From Burkholderiales bacterium (GTDB lineage Bacteria > Pseudomonadota > Gammaproteobacteria > Burkholderiales > Burkholderiaceae_C), in NCBI GenBank assembly GCA_003963115.1, contig RXJQ01000044.1, forward strand, positions 62,001-126,000: a DNA stretch of 64,000 nucleotides. Direction: 5' to 3'. Of this stretch, positions 52,617 through 64,000 are shown in pieces. The first letter of the stretch is position 1. Each line of letters begins with the position of its first letter. The notes below the pieces were generated by a model. It worked only from the letters and a program-made list of their open reading frames with translations, was not told the DNA's origin and made no database searches. Position numbers and translations under genes: made by a program.

Positions 52617-53588
52617 ATGGCCGTTTTCACTGAAGTGTCCCCGCAAGAAGCGGCGGGACTGCTGTCCGACCTGGGTCTGGGCACACTGCAATCCATGCAC
52701 GGCGCGACCTCCGGCATCGAGAACACAAACTACTTCGTCGGCACCGACAAAGGCGAGTACGTGCTGACCCTGTTCGAGCGCCTGAGCTTCGAGCAGTTGC
52801 CCTTCTACCTGAACCTGATGGACCACCTGGCGCACCGCGGCATCCCGGTGCCAGCGCCGCAAGCCAATCAGGCCGGTGAGATCCTGCACACGCTCAAAGG
52901 CAAGCCCGCTGCCGTGGTGACGCGCCTGAAGGGCCGCAACCAACTGGCGCCTCAAGCTGCCGACTGCGCGCAGGTGGGCGCCATGCTGGCGCGCATGCAT
53001 GAAGCCGGGCGAGACTACCCCGCACAGCAGCCCAATCTGCGCGGGCTGGCCTGGTGGGTGGACACGGTCCCCGTGGTGCTGCCCTACCTCAATGCGAGCC
53101 AGGCGGCCTTGATCACGTCCGAGCTGGCCTTCCAGCAGAACCTGGCTGACTCGGCCGGCTACAAGGCCCTGCCTCATGGTGCCATCCACGCCGATCTGTT
53201 CAGAGACAACGTGATGTTCGATGGCCCAGCCCTGTCGGGCTTCTTCGACTTCTACTTTGCGGGCTGCGACACCTTCGGCTTCGACATCGCCGTGTGCCTC
53301 AATGACTGGTGCATCGACCTGGCCACGGGCGAGCTGGACCCGGTCCGCGCCAAGGCCTTCGTGGCGGCCTACGATGCACAGCGACGCCTGACTGACGAGG
53401 AGATCACCCTGTTGCCTGCCCTGCTGCGTTCGGCCGCGCTGCGCTTTTGGACCTCGCGCCTGTGGGACTTCCACCTGCCACGCGACGCCGCCATGCTGCA
53501 GCCGCATGACCCGGCCCACTTCGAGCGGGTGCTGAGCTTGCGCCGCGACAAGCCCTGGACCTACCAGCGCGACACGAGCACCATCTGA
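52617..53588 (+). CDS. thrB: Homoserine kinase, aminoglycoside-phosphotransferase-fold type
   Basis: 323 residues from MAVFTEVSPQEAAGLLSDLG; the frame is open 66 codons further upstream but without family similarity. TSGIENTNYFVGTDKGEYVL is the nucleotide-binding part, HGAIHADLFRDNVMFDG the catalytic loop, and SGFFDFYFAGCDTFGFDIAV the metal loop. It phosphorylates homoserine in threonine synthesis. This is the ThrB type of betaproteobacteria and pseudomonads, not the GHMP type of enterobacteria. The next gene starts 2 nt after its stop. Confidence 0.95.
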   Translation: MAVFTEVSPQEAAGLLSDLGLGTLQSMHGATSGIENTNYFVGTDKGEYVLTLFERLSFEQLPFYLNLMDHLAHRGIPVPAPQANQAGEILHTLKGKPAAVVTRLKGRNQLAPQAADCAQVGAMLARMHEAGRDYPAQQPNLRGLAWWVDTVPVVLPYLNASQAALITSELAFQQNLADSAGYKALPHGAIHADLFRDNVMFDGPALSGFFDFYFAGCDTFGFDIAVCLNDWCIDLATGELDPVRAKAFVAAYDAQRRLTDEEITLLPALLRSAALRFWTSRLWDFHLPRDAAMLQPHDPAHFERVLSLRRDKPWTYQRDTSTI

Positions 53589-53590
53589 GC

Positions 53591-54388
53591 ATGAAACTCA
53601 AACTGGTCAAGGCATCCCAGGGCTGGGTGTGGGTCAGGCAAGGCTTGCTGGCTTGCCGGCAGCAGCCGCTGGGCTATATCGGGCTGCTGGGGCTGAGCAG
53701 CATGGCCTCCATGGCCTTGATGATCGCGCTGCAAAGCATCGGGCTGGCGATCGCGCTGGGTCTGCTTCCCAGCATCTGGCTGGGCTTCATGCTGGCGACC
53801 CGGCGCGTGCTCACCGGGCAGGTCATCACACCCGCAGTACTGATCGAGCCTTACAGGGCGGACGCCAAGGTGCGACGCGAACTCATCGTGCTGGGCGTTT
53901 TGTATGCGCTGGCCATGCTGGGTGCCACACAACTGGCCACCTGGCTCGGGCCGGATCTGTCCGTGCTGGAAGACATCCAGGCCAAAGCCCAGGATTTGGG
54001 CGACCTGGTCACCGACCCGGCCGTTCAACAAAGCATGCTGCTGGACCTGGCCCTGACCTTGCCCGTGACATTGCTCTTTCTGCACGCCCCAGCCTTGATC
54101 CTCTGGGCGCGCGTGCCGGTGGCCAAGGCCCTGTTCTTCAGCGCGGTGGCCATCTGGCGCAACCTGGGCGCCTTCGTGGTGTTCGGGCTGGGCTGGCTCG
54201 GCGTGCTCTGCGCCTTGGCCGTGGCTGCCAGCGTGCTGGCCCTTGTCTTGCCCGTTCCCTTGCTGGTCAATGTGATCACCATGGCCGCCAGCATGTGGCT
54301 GGCCGCTGGCCTGTATGGCTCGCTGTACTTCACTGTCGTGGACTGCTTCGACCCCAAGCAGCCCCCCGAGGACGGCGCCCAGGCTTGA
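53591..54388 (+). CDS. BPSS1780-type membrane protein
   Basis: 265 residues with about six membrane segments and a start MKLKLVKASQGWVWVRQGLL that is typical of this Burkholderiales family. Blocks include LPSIWLGFMLATRRVLTGQ and NVITMAASMWLAAGLYGSLY. Function unknown. It is two bases behind thrB and converges with oxyR 30 nt on, so it is probably co-transcribed with thrB. Confidence 0.85.
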   Translation: MKLKLVKASQGWVWVRQGLLACRQQPLGYIGLLGLSSMASMALMIALQSIGLAIALGLLPSIWLGFMLATRRVLTGQVITPAVLIEPYRADAKVRRELIVLGVLYALAMLGATQLATWLGPDLSVLEDIQAKAQDLGDLVTDPAVQQSMLLDLALTLPVTLLFLHAPALILWARVPVAKALFFSAVAIWRNLGAFVVFGLGWLGVLCALAVAASVLALVLPVPLLVNVITMAASMWLAAGLYGSLYFTVVDCFDPKQPPEDGAQA

Positions 54389-54418
54389 GCCGGGCAGGCT
54401 TGCGCGCTTGTCAGGCGC

Positions 54419-55342
54419 TCAGGCCGTCAGGCGCTGCACGCCATCCAGCGGGCAGGCGTAGATGGCGTTGCGCAATGCCGCGATCGCCTCGTAGCGCGTG
54501 AAGCTGCGACGCCAGGCCAGCACCACACGGCGTGTGGGCACGGGCTCTTCGAACGGCACGAACACCAGGTGCGGATGCGGCTCCTTGGGCACGGACAGCA
54601 CGGGCACCACGGTCACGCCCATGCCGGCAGCGACCATGTGCTTGATGGTCTCCAGCGACGAACCCTCGAAGCTCTTGCGGATGCCTTCGGCATCGCTGGA
54701 AAAGCGCGCGAACTCCGGGCAGACCTCCAGCACGTGATCGCGGAAGCAATGCCCCGCGCCCAGCAGCAGCATGGTCTCGCGCTTGAGTTCCTCGGCGCTG
54801 ATGCGTTCGCGCTGTGCCAGCGGATGCGTGCGCGGCACGGCCACCATGAAGGGCTCCTCATACAGTGGGGCCACGGCCAGGTTCGTGTCCATGAAAGGCT
54901 CGGCCAGGATGGCGCAGTCCAGCTCGCCAGAGCGCAGCATCTCCAGCAGCTTGACGGTGAAGTTCTCTTGCAGCATCAAAGGCATCTGGGGCACGCGCGC
55001 AATGGCCGTGCGCACCAGGTCAGGCAAGAGATAGGGCCCGATGGTGTAGATCACACCCAGGCTCAAGGCACCGGCCAGCGGGTCCTTGCCACGCTTGGCG
55101 ATCTCCTTGATGGCCTGGGCCTGCTCCAGCACGGCCTGGGCCTGGCGCACGATCTCTTCGCCCAGCGGCGTGACGGTGATCTCGACGCTGCCGCGCTCGA
55201 ACAGCCTCACGTCCAGCTCGTCTTCGAGCTTTTTGACGGCCACCGACAAGGTGGGCTGGGATACGAAGCAGGCTTCGGCGGCGCGCCCGAAATGGCGTTC
55301 ACGCGCGACGGCCACGATGTAGCGAAGTTCGGTCAGCGTCAT
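54419..55342 (-). CDS. oxyR: Hydrogen peroxide-sensing regulator OxyR
   Basis: 307 residues. The LysR helix-turn-helix is RHFGRAAEACFVSQPTLSVA. GAGHCFRDHVLEVCPEF carries cysteines at 199 and 208, exactly the numbers of the redox pair of E. coli OxyR, so it should form the peroxide-induced disulfide. ENFTVKLLEMLRSGELDCAI is also typical. It controls catalase/peroxiredoxin genes in relatives. recG lies 59 nt upstream in the same direction, a common oxyR neighbour in betaproteobacteria. Confidence 0.96.
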   Translation of the reverse strand: MTLTELRYIVAVARERHFGRAAEACFVSQPTLSVAVKKLEDELDVRLFERGSVEITVTPLGEEIVRQAQAVLEQAQAIKEIAKRGKDPLAGALSLGVIYTIGPYLLPDLVRTAIARVPQMPLMLQENFTVKLLEMLRSGELDCAILAEPFMDTNLAVAPLYEEPFMVAVPRTHPLAQRERISAEELKRETMLLLGAGHCFRDHVLEVCPEFARFSSDAEGIRKSFEGSSLETIKHMVAAGMGVTVVPVLSVPKEPHPHLVFVPFEEPVPTRRVVLAWRRSFTRYEAIAALRNAIYACPLDGVQRLTA

Positions 55343-55401
55343 GGGCTTCGATTGTGCTGTAAGTGCCCTGGCTGTCGTGAGGACATCGTCCGCATATCCC
55401 G

Positions 55402-57573
55402 TCAGGCCTTGAGGAATTCAGACTTGGCACCCAACCAACGCTCCACGTGTCGCTGTGCCGCCTCGGGGTGATCCCGCAACATGGCTTGGGCCACCTGACG
55501 TGCCCGGGCCACCAGCCCCTGGTCTTCGTTCAAATCGGCAAAGCGCAACAGCGCCGCGCCCGATTGGCGCGAGCCCATGAACTCGCCCGGGCCGCGGATC
55601 TCCAGGTCACGGCGCGCGATCTCGAAGCCATCGGTGGTCTCGGCCATGGCCTTGAGGCGCTGCTTGCCCGAATCCGACAAGGGCGAGGCATACAGCAGCA
55701 CGCAGACGCTGGCCACGGCACCGCGCCCCACCCGGCCACGCAACTGGTGCAACTGGCTCAAGCCAAATCGTTCGGCATGCTCGATCACCATCAGGCTGGC
55801 ATTGGGCACATCCACCCCCACTTCGATGACAGTGGTGGCCACCAGCACCGACAGTTCATTGCGCGCGAAGCGGCCCATCACCTCGGCCTTCTCTGCTGCG
55901 GGCAGGCGCCCATGCAGCAGGCCCACGCCAAAGCCTTGCAGCGCTTCGCTCAGCTCCTGATGGGTCTGCGTGACATTGCTCAGGTCCAGCGGTGGGCGCT
56001 TGTTGCTGGCGCGGCCAGCCTGCTCGTCCGCAGCCTGGTCGCTGTCTTCGGTCTCATCGATCAGCGGGCAGACCCAGTAGACTTGGCTGCCCTTGGCCAC
56101 CTCGTCGCGGATGCGCTCGATCACGTCGGGCCGGCGCGTGTCTGCGAAGACCTTGGTGACGATGGGTGTGCGCCCCGGCGGCAGCTCGTCGATCGTGCTG
56201 ACCTCCAGATCGGCCAGATAGGTCATGGCCAGGGTGCGCGGGATGGGCGTGGCACTCATCATCAGCAAGTGCGGCTCCAGCTCGCTGCTCTCCAGCTTGC
56301 GGCGCAGTTGCAGGCGTTGCGCCACGCCAAAGCGGTGCTGCTCGTCGATCAAGGCCAGGCCCAGTTTCGCGAACTCGACCTGGTCCTGGATGACCGCATG
56401 CGTGCCCACCACCAGTTGCGCCTCGCCCGAGGCCACCGCCTCCATCTGCGCGCGCTTGGCTTTGGCTTTGAGGCTGCCCGTGAGCCAGGCTACCTTGACA
56501 CCCAGCGGCTCCAGCCAGCCCACCAGCTTGCGAAAGTGCTGCTCGGCCAGGATCTCGGTGGGCGCCATCAGTGCGCACTGCCAACCAGCATCGATGGCAA
56601 TCGCCGCGGCCAGGGCCGCCACCACGGTCTTGCCCGAACCTACATCGCCTTGCAGCAGGCGGTGCATGGGGCGCGGCAGGGCCAGGTCTCGCGCGATCTC
56701 CTCGCATACCTTGCGCTGCGCCCCCGTCAACTGAAAGGGCAGTATGGCCCGCAGGCGCTCCTGCAAGCCTTGCGGCACGGCCTGCAAAACTGGCGCCTTG
56801 AGATGGGCCCGCTTGGCCCGGGCCTGCATCTGCGACACCTGCTGGGCCAACAGTTCCTCGAACTTGAGACGCTGCCAGGCGGGGTGGCTGTGGTCCTCCA
56901 GCGAAGACAGCGACACCTCAGGCGACGGGTGGTGCAGGTAGTGCAAGGCCTCGCGCAGCCCGGGCCAACGGCCTGTCACATGCTCGGGCGGGATGAGCTC
57001 GTCCAGCTGCACGCGCGACAAGGCCGAGGCCACGGCCTTGCGCAGATAGGCCTGAGGCAGGCCGGCACTGGTGGGGTAGACAGGTGTCAGCGACGTGGCC
57101 AGCGGCGTGTTCTCGCTGACGATGCGCACCGTGGGGTGGACCATCTCGCGGCCCCAGAAGCCATGCCGCAGTTCGCCCCGCACCCGCAGGCGCACACCCG
57201 GCGCCCAGCTCTTTTGCTGCGAGCCGTAGAAGTTCAGAAAACGCAGCAGGGCCTCGCCCGTGCCATCGTCCATGCGCACGAGCAACTGGCGCCGGCTGCG
57301 AGCCTCGATGCGGTTGTCGGTCACCACACCTTCGAGCTGGACGGTATCGCCATCGCGGGCATCGCGCAGCAAGGTCAGGCGGGTCTCGTCTTCGTAGCGC
57401 AGGGGCAGGTGCAAGGCCAGGTCGATGTCACGCACCAGGCCAAGCTTGTCCATGGCTTTTTGCGGCGCCGAACGCGCAGGCTTGGCCGAGGCATCCGGCG
57501 TCTTGCCTGCCTTGGCGGTACTGGAAGCCGCGTTGACCGCGGACGCGCCTTGCGCCACCTTGCTGATCCTCAT
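55402..57573 (-). CDS. recG: ATP-dependent DNA helicase RecG
   Basis: 723 residues, slightly longer than E. coli RecG because of an Ala/Lys-rich N-terminus of about 37 residues. The wedge/OB region has [20 protein letters not shown]; helicase motifs are [37 protein letters not shown] and [20 protein letters not shown], then [20 protein letters not shown]. It reverses stalled replication forks and resolves junctions. Confidence 0.97.
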   Translation of the reverse strand: MRISKVAQGASAVNAASSTAKAGKTPDASAKPARSAPQKAMDKLGLVRDIDLALHLPLRYEDETRLTLLRDARDGDTVQLEGVVTDNRIEARSRRQLLVRMDDGTGEALLRFLNFYGSQQKSWAPGVRLRVRGELRHGFWGREMVHPTVRIVSENTPLATSLTPVYPTSAGLPQAYLRKAVASALSRVQLDELIPPEHVTGRWPGLREALHYLHHPSPEVSLSSLEDHSHPAWQRLKFEELLAQQVSQMQARAKRAHLKAPVLQAVPQGLQERLRAILPFQLTGAQRKVCEEIARDLALPRPMHRLLQGDVGSGKTVVAALAAAIAIDAGWQCALMAPTEILAEQHFRKLVGWLEPLGVKVAWLTGSLKAKAKRAQMEAVASGEAQLVVGTHAVIQDQVEFAKLGLALIDEQHRFGVAQRLQLRRKLESSELEPHLLMMSATPIPRTLAMTYLADLEVSTIDELPPGRTPIVTKVFADTRRPDVIERIRDEVAKGSQVYWVCPLIDETEDSDQAADEQAGRASNKRPPLDLSNVTQTHQELSEALQGFGVGLLHGRLPAAEKAEVMGRFARNELSVLVATTVIEVGVDVPNASLMVIEHAERFGLSQLHQLRGRVGRGAVASVCVLLYASPLSDSGKQRLKAMAETTDGFEIARRDLEIRGPGEFMGSRQSGAALLRFADLNEDQGLVARARQVAQAMLRDHPEAAQRHVERWLGAKSEFLKA

Positions 57574-57749
57574 CCTGTTGTGGGTCGACAGCGTGCCATT
57601 CTGCCCGTGAAGGCCACTTCATTTGCCTCTCTCACAGACCCGCTCACGGGTGCCCCCACATCAACCTTAACCAATTTTTCGGACAAGCAAGGCTTGCGGC
57701 GACAATAACGGGTTTTCCTTGGCACGGGACTCGTCCGTCCCTCAATGGC

Positions 57750-58796
57750 ATGAGCGCTTCTTCCTACACCCTGGGCGATTTCGATTTTCATCTGCCGCCC
57801 GAACTGATCGCCCAACACCCCGCTGCAGAGCGCAGCGCCTCCAGGCTGCTGGACGGCCGTGGCGATCAGCCTGTCGACCGCATCTTCCGCGAGCTGCCCG
57901 AGCTGCTCCAGGCCGGCGACCTGCTCGTATTCAACAACACACGCGTCATCAAGGCCCGTCTGTATGGCCACAAGGCCTCGGGCGGCGCGGTTGAGGCGCT
58001 GGTTGAGCGCGTGCTGCCCGGCAAGGAGGTCTGGGCCCACCTGCGCGCCAGCAAATCACCCAAGCCCGGCAGCACCGTGCGTTTCGCCGACGCCTTCGAG
58101 GCCGAGGTGCTGGGCCGTGGCGGCCCAGATGGCGGCCTGTTCCACCTGCGCCTGTCGGGCGACCCCTTGACGCTGCTCGAGCAGCATGGCCACGTGCCCT
58201 TGCCACCGTACATCACGCACGCAGACGATGAAGACGATGTGCGGCGCTACCAGACGGTGTTCGCCTCCGCGCCGGGTGCAGTGGCTGCTCCCACGGCCGC
58301 ACTGCATTTCGACGAGGCCTTGCTCGCCGCACTCAAGGCACGAGGCATCCGGACCGCCGAGGTGACCCTGCATGTGGGTGCCGGCACCTTCCAGCCGGTT
58401 CGCGCCGACAACCTGGCCGAGCACAAGATGCACAGCGAGTGGTTCAACGTGCCCGACACCACCGTGCAAGCCATCGAAGCCACCAAGGCGGCTGGCGGCC
58501 GGGTCGTGTCGGTGGGCACCACCACCTTGCGTGCGCTCGAATCTGCCGCGCTGGGTGCGCCCGCCGGGCAGATCCTGCAGGCCGGCAGCCGTGACACCGA
58601 CATCTTCATCACCCCGGGTTTTGCATTCAAGGTGGTGGACGTGCTGATCACGAACTTCCACCTGCCCAAGAGCACGCTGATGATGCTGGTCAGTGCGCTG
58701 GCGGGCTACGAGCACATCCGTGCGCTCTACCAACATGCCATCGAACAGCGCTATCGCTTCTTCAGCTATGGCGACGCGATGCTGATCCAGCGATGA
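57750..58796 (+). CDS. queA: S-adenosylmethionine:tRNA ribosyltransferase-isomerase
   Basis: 348 residues. [60 protein letters not shown] and [20 protein letters not shown] are QueA blocks. It adds the epoxycyclopentanediol part to preQ1-tRNA, making epoxyqueuosine. It is divergent from recG. The companion tgt is two genes away, behind a kinase gene 22 nt downstream. Confidence 0.98.
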   Translation: MSASSYTLGDFDFHLPPELIAQHPAAERSASRLLDGRGDQPVDRIFRELPELLQAGDLLVFNNTRVIKARLYGHKASGGAVEALVERVLPGKEVWAHLRASKSPKPGSTVRFADAFEAEVLGRGGPDGGLFHLRLSGDPLTLLEQHGHVPLPPYITHADDEDDVRRYQTVFASAPGAVAAPTAALHFDEALLAALKARGIRTAEVTLHVGAGTFQPVRADNLAEHKMHSEWFNVPDTTVQAIEATKAAGGRVVSVGTTTLRALESAALGAPAGQILQAGSRDTDIFITPGFAFKVVDVLITNFHLPKSTLMMLVSALAGYEHIRALYQHAIEQRYRFFSYGDAMLIQR

Positions 58797-58818
58797 ACGA
58801 CACACAAATACAAAAGCC

Positions 58819-62327
<3,509 letters not shown>

Positions 62328-62357
62328 TCTTTGGTTTGCTCGCTCTTTGAGGGTTGA

Positions 62358-62465
62358 GCGCTTTGTCGGTACACCGCGAGTCGGGTGATGAGGCGGAAGG
62401 CCGCCACTGTAGAGTACCACCGGCTGTCACCTCATCCACCACCCGGCGGTGCACCGACAAAACGC
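62358..62465. repeat. Long imperfect inverted repeat downstream of tgt
   Basis: The two arms (62358-62393 and 62430-62465) share GCG, TTTGTCGGT, CACCG, CGGGTG and TGAGG in mirror order, about 28 pairable bases, closing on an inner hairpin GGCGG-AAGG-CCGCC (62392-62405). There is no T-run after it. It could fold as a stable RNA or cruciform; it is the only such structure seen in the window. Function unknown. Confidence 0.6.
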
Positions 62466-62524
62466 CCTCCCCAGCACCAGCACCAGCACCAAAGTCAACC
62501 GAGCAATCAGCCATACTGCACCCC

Positions 62525-63046
62525 ATGCTATCCACCCTGCTGGGCACCCTCAAGCGCTGGCTGACCACCATCGGCATCTGGTTCATCGCTGCCATCCTGC
62601 TGTTCGAAGAGTGGGGCTGGGAGCGCCTGGCCGCCATCCTGGCCTGGGTCGGCCGTCTGCCTGGCCTGCGCTGGATCGAAGGCCGCATCCGCACCCTGCC
62701 GCCCTATGCCGCCCTGGCCCTGTTTGGCATCCCCCTGCTCACCCTCCTGCCCGTCAAGCTGCTGGCGCTTTACTGGCTGGGGCACGGGCACAAGCTGCTG
62801 GGCATCGGCGTCATCATCGCGGCCAAGCTGGGTGGCACGGCCATCACCGCGCGCCTCTTCATGCTCACGCAGCCCACGCTGATGAAGCTGGCCTGGTTCG
62901 CACGCTGGTTCGAGAGATGGATGCGCTTCAAGGAGCGCGTGCTGTCCCGCGTCAAAGCCAGCAAGGCCTGGCAGCAGTGGACCGGTTTCAAGCGCAACGT
63001 CAAAGCTTTGCTTGGCAGAATCAAGTCGCTGTGGCGTCGCCCGTGA
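62525..63046 (+). CDS. Small inner-membrane protein of unknown function
   Basis: 173 residues starting MLSTLLGTLKRWLTTIGIWF. Three or so membrane segments: IGIWFIAAILLFEEWGW, YAALALFGIPLLTLLPVKLL and LGIGVIIAAKLGGTAITARL. A basic, Trp-rich tail follows (RWFERWMRFKERVLSRVKAS). No family I can name; similar short membrane proteins occur in Burkholderiales. The preceding 40 nt carry CAGCAC-type tandem repeats. It converges on the EEP-family gene. Confidence 0.75.
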   Translation: MLSTLLGTLKRWLTTIGIWFIAAILLFEEWGWERLAAILAWVGRLPGLRWIEGRIRTLPPYAALALFGIPLLTLLPVKLLALYWLGHGHKLLGIGVIIAAKLGGTAITARLFMLTQPTLMKLAWFARWFERWMRFKERVLSRVKASKAWQQWTGFKRNVKALLGRIKSLWRRP

Positions 63047-63067
63047 TCACCACGACCAAGGCCTGAC

Positions 63068-64000
63068 TCATTGCCGATTCAACAAGAGATCGGCGATCAC
63101 CGGCCTGTGCTGCGAGCCCACCGAGCCACCCACTTCCACCTGCTGCACACCGATGTCGTTGGACACCAGGATGTGGTCGATCCGCAGGAAGGACACGCCC
63201 AGCTTCAAGGAATGCCCATGCGTGTAGCCATAACCCAGACCCGCTGAAGAAAACGCATCCCGCATCCCCGTGTGCAGCAAGGTCTGCACGACCATGGATG
63301 ACTCCGGTGCGTTCAAGTCGCCAGCCACGATGCGCGGCCGGGTCATCAGCCTCAAATGCTCGGCCAGCACGCCCGACTGCACAAGGCGGTCGTTCATGTT
63401 GCCGCTCCAGACTTGCAGGCCATTGAGACCCTCCTTGCGCGTGGCGTTCAAGCCATCACGGGGCGTGGTGAAGTGCACGGTGACCAGATCCACCTCCTTG
63501 CCATGCGCCTGCAGCACACAGTGCACGAAGCTGTGCTTCTGATCGCGATAAGGAATCCAGCCCGGCGCGCAGTCCCGCATAGGCAGGCGGCTGGCCACCA
63601 CATACTGCCCGAAGTTGTAGACCTGGCGCTCACCCATCATGGTCTTGTACAGCTCCGGCTTGGTCCGCTCCATGACCGACACCATCTCCCGGGCGTCCTG
63701 CATCACGATCACGTCCGGGTCGTGCAACATGATCTCCAGAGCCAGCTCATCGAAGCCATGAGGCCGCACAGAGGCCAGGAAGGCCTTGACGTTGTAGGTC
63801 ATGAAGCGGATGTGGCCATAGCCCTCGTCGGGATGTCCAATACACAAGCCCATGATCACGGTCAGCACCAGCGCCAGGCTGGCTGTCGACACCAGGCGCC
63901 AGACCCAGCCCAGCCACCAGCTCGCCACAAAGGCCGCCGCCGCCGGCAACAAAAAAGCAAAGTAAGGCAGGTACTGTGCCAAGGCCAGCGCCGGCCAGCG
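63068..64000 (-). CDS. Endonuclease/exonuclease/phosphatase (EEP) family protein, 5' end cut by window edge
   Basis: At least 310 residues. Two or more N-terminal membrane segments (YFAFLLPAAAAFVASWWLGW, then ALVLTVIMGLCIG) are followed by the EEP fold: IRFMTYNVKAFL, VDLVTVHFTTPRDG, RIVAGDLNAPESS and FLRIDHILVSNDI, with the final His in GSVGSQHRPVIADL. These hold the metal and catalytic residues of the DNase I/phosphatase superfamily. The frame reads to the window end without a clear ATG (only a TTG at 63982), so the start lies outside. Substrate unknown. Confidence 0.85.
   Translation of the reverse strand, partial: RWPALALAQYLPYFAFLLPAAAAFVASWWLGWVWRLVSTASLALVLTVIMGLCIGHPDEGYGHIRFMTYNVKAFLASVRPHGFDELALEIMLHDPDVIVMQDAREMVSVMERTKPELYKTMMGERQVYNFGQYVVASRLPMRDCAPGWIPYRDQKHSFVHCVLQAHGKEVDLVTVHFTTPRDGLNATRKEGLNGLQVWSGNMNDRLVQSGVLAEHLRLMTRPRIVAGDLNAPESSMVVQTLLHTGMRDAFSSAGLGYGYTHGHSLKLGVSFLRIDHILVSNDIGVQQVEVGGSVGSQHRPVIADLLLNRQ

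Noticed and set aside
55447-57708. Open frame of 753 codons on the plus strand
   Set aside because: It is antisense to recG. The translation is full of His, Arg, Gln and Gly and has no recognisable motif; such frames come from G/C-biased third positions.

Overview
The window is a chromosomal segment of a high-G+C betaproteobacterium of the order Burkholderiales. The support is gene content and order: yebC-purD-hemF-nadD-rsfS-rlmH with maf nearby, a DUF3579 gene beside argD and argF, a BPSS1780-type membrane protein behind thrB, oxyR beside recG, and a polar-type flagellar block flhB-flhA-flhF-flhG-fliA. Assignment below order level is not supported by the sequence alone. No rRNA, tRNA, insertion sequence, prophage or CRISPR array was seen, and coding density is very high.

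Layout. 1-6.8 kb (minus strand): maf (cut by the window edge), a GT39-like membrane glycosyltransferase, rlmH, rsfS with an unusual Lys/Ala-rich tail, nadD, hemF, purD, yebC. 6.9-13.7 kb: an exported repeat protein, lplT, alr, an acyl-CoA thioesterase, radA, murJ. 13.7-17.2 kb: rpsT with a good promoter, a structured leader and a terminator, then DUF3579, argD and argF. 17.2-25.3 kb: a flagellar operon flhB-flhA-flhF-(degenerate flhG)-fliA followed by a soluble chemoreceptor. 25.6-28.4 kb: an AraC-type regulator and a porin plus small phosphate-binding-like protein pair. 28.7-33.3 kb: DUF1631, then a CheX-like protein, a PAS-GGDEF diguanylate cyclase and a CheY-like regulator behind a FliA-type promoter. 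33.3-38.2 kb: the prkA(yeaG)-yeaH-spoVR(ycgB) stress operon with a sigma-54-like promoter. 38.4-41.0 kb: an orphan GspE/PilB-type ATPase with four 30-residue repeats that match the MshEN cyclic-di-GMP motif.

41.2-43.4 kb holds a bufferin-type RiPP operon: a DUF2282 precursor with signal peptide and four cysteines, a DUF692/MNIO enzyme and a DUF2063 partner. 43.4-46.0 kb is ybgC-tolQ-tolR-tolA without tolB-pal. 46.1-51.7 kb: sixA, ppk1, polA. 51.8-57.6 kb: an outer-membrane barrel protein, thrB, the BPSS1780-type protein, oxyR, recG. 57.7-62.3 kb: queA and tgt (queuosine tRNA modification) separated by a large hybrid histidine kinase. 62.3-64 kb: a long imperfect inverted repeat, a small membrane protein and an EEP-family hydrolase cut by the window edge.

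Themes. Flagellar motility and cyclic-di-GMP signalling run through 17-41 kb. Envelope maintenance (murJ, alr, tol, lplT), metal/stress handling (bufferin, oxyR, prkA, ppk) and tRNA/ribosome functions make up most of the rest. The most notable items are the bufferin operon, the CheX-GGDEF-CheY operon with a FliA-type promoter, the repeat architecture of the orphan ATPase, the FlhG-like protein without a P-loop, and the leader structure of rpsT.
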